Assembly: GCF_004329715.1 (NCBI RefSeq)
Contig: NZ_JXSY01000002.1
Coordinates: forward strand, 248,001 to 312,000
Length of the DNA: 64,000 nt
From: Bowmanella sp. JS7-9
GTDB lineage: Bacteria; Pseudomonadota; Gammaproteobacteria; Enterobacterales; Alteromonadaceae
Direction of reading: 5' to 3'
Shown one piece after another: positions 63,213 through 64,000 of the stretch (its first letter is position 1; the number at the start of each line of letters is the position of its first letter). The notes beneath the pieces were generated by a model. The model searched no databases. It worked only from the letters and a program-made list of their open reading frames with translations, and was not told the origin of the DNA. The translations under genes and the position numbers were made by a program.

Positions 63213-64000
63213 TTGTCTAAGCTAACAATTGCATTAGACGTAATGGGGGGCGATTATGGCCCCCCAGTTACTATTCCCGCAGCCGTTCTGGCTGTGCAGC
63301 AATGCCCCAACTTACATTTAATTCTGTGCGGCGATCAAACCCAGATCGATGCGCAACTGCGTAAAGCTAAATTCACCCAAACCGACCAGCTGGAAATTAT
63401 CCATTGCAGTCAGGTCGTCACCATGGATGAAAAACCAGCCTCAACCCTACGCAAAAAACCTGACTCATCCATGCGCCGTGCCCTGGAACTGGTAGAAACC
63501 GGTGAAGCAGACGCCTGTGTCAGTGCGGGTAATACCGGTGCACTGTTGACTAACGCTTATTATGTGCTGAAAACCCTGGCGGGGATCAACCGACCGGCGC
63601 TGGTGTCAGCCTTGCCAACCTTCAGCGACCGAAAAGTATTTCTGCTGGATTTGGGTGCCAACGTGAACTGTGACTCGGAAATATTATTCCAGTACGCAGT
63701 GATGGGCTCGGTATTGGCAGAGCAGGTAGAAGGCATGGTCAATCCACGGGTGGCGCTGTTAAACGTGGGTGAAGAGCAAATCAAAGGTAATGACACGGTT
63801 AAAAATGCCGCACAATTGCTGTCGGAAGCACCGGGGATCAATTTCATTGGTTATGTTGAAGGCAATGATATTTTTTCCGATAAAGCAGATGTTGTGGTGG
63901 CCGACGGTTTTACCGGTAACATTGCACTCAAAGCCTGCGAAGGCTTCGCGACTTTAGTACTGAATGAAGTGAAATCAGCCTCCGCGGAGAGTTTTTTCAC
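63213..64000 (+). CDS. plsX: Phosphate acyltransferase PlsX (partial)
   Basis: 262 codons are in the window with no stop; the gene continues past the right edge. PlsX makes acyl-phosphate from acyl-ACP for phospholipid synthesis. The N-terminal LTIALDVMGGDYGPPVTIPAA, DACVSAGNTGALL, LLDLGANVNCD and VVADGFTGNIALKACEG blocks are diagnostic. There is no ATG before the conserved start; the TTG at 63213, 11 bp after rpmF, is the only plausible start. Confidence 0.95.
   Translation, partial: MSKLTIALDVMGGDYGPPVTIPAAVLAVQQCPNLHLILCGDQTQIDAQLRKAKFTQTDQLEIIHCSQVVTMDEKPASTLRKKPDSSMRRALELVETGEADACVSAGNTGALLTNAYYVLKTLAGINRPALVSALPTFSDRKVFLLDLGANVNCDSEILFQYAVMGSVLAEQVEGMVNPRVALLNVGEEQIKGNDTVKNAAQLLSEAPGINFIGYVEGNDIFSDKADVVVADGFTGNIALKACEGFATLVLNEVKSASAESFF

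Overview
The window is a dense stretch of core chromosome from a gammaproteobacterium. The genes resemble those of Alteromonadales and Vibrionales rather than Enterobacterales (inference from gene content): a large monomeric isocitrate dehydrogenase, recC-recB-recD order, a CsdA-CsdE fusion, class Ia ribonucleotide reductase with YfaE alongside, and the cspD/clpS-clpA/infA/bpt-aat/trxB block. About 59 protein genes are supported. The first (ppsA) and last (plsX) run off the window. I found no tRNA, rRNA, CRISPR array, insertion sequence, phage gene or integrase, and no block with clearly foreign composition.

Layout. 1-5.5 kb: end of ppsA, a small membrane protein, a YdiJ-type FAD/FeS dehydrogenase, and a GNAT protein overlapping a membrane adenylate cyclase. 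5.6-10.3 kb (minus strand): purB, hflD, mnmA, a single-domain BLUF photoreceptor, nudJ, rluE. 10.6-12.9 kb: monomeric icd. 13-18.8 kb: cspD, clpS-clpA, infA, bpt-aat, trxB; this holds both N-degron tagging transferases, the adaptor and the unfoldase. 19-20.7 kb: yfbV, an unknown small protein, xthA. 20.8-29.4 kb: recC-recB-recD, followed on the same strand by a GNAT enzyme and the CsdA-CsdE fusion, with tcdA convergent. 32.5-39.8 kb is the least ordinary part: pirin, a REC-TPR response regulator coupled to a lipoprotein, ychJ, a SulA-like protein behind a LexA-like box, a periplasmic binding protein, a dGTPase-like HD enzyme and an LRAT-like protein. 40-44.6 kb: a DUF2189 membrane protein and the nrdA-nrdB-yfaE operon. 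44.9-46.3 kb: a HAD phosphatase and ubiG. 46.5-56.7 kb (plus strand): gyrA, serC-aroA, cmk, rpsA, ihfB, lapA-lapB, pyrF. 56.8-64 kb: rne, rluC, a HAD phosphatase, yceF, yceD-rpmF-plsX.

Several themes link neighbours: N-end-rule proteolysis (clpS, clpA, aat, bpt); RNA and translation (mnmA, rluE, rluC, rne, rpsA, infA, rpmF, yceD); sulfur transfer to tRNA (mnmA, csdAE, tcdA); DNA repair and replication supply (recCBD, xthA, sulA-like, nrdAB, dgt-like, gyrA); and envelope homeostasis (lapA-lapB, plsX).

I did not find a clearly new multi-gene system. The best second-look items are cis-regulatory structures (rpsA, trxB and rne leaders, the LexA-like box), the BLUF protein with all its photochemical residues, the CsdA-CsdE fusion, a possible MupP phosphatase beside ubiG, and several uncharacterised small or periplasmic proteins. 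Many starts differ from the longest possible reading frame; I chose them from Shine-Dalgarno position, known family length and overlap with the upstream gene.
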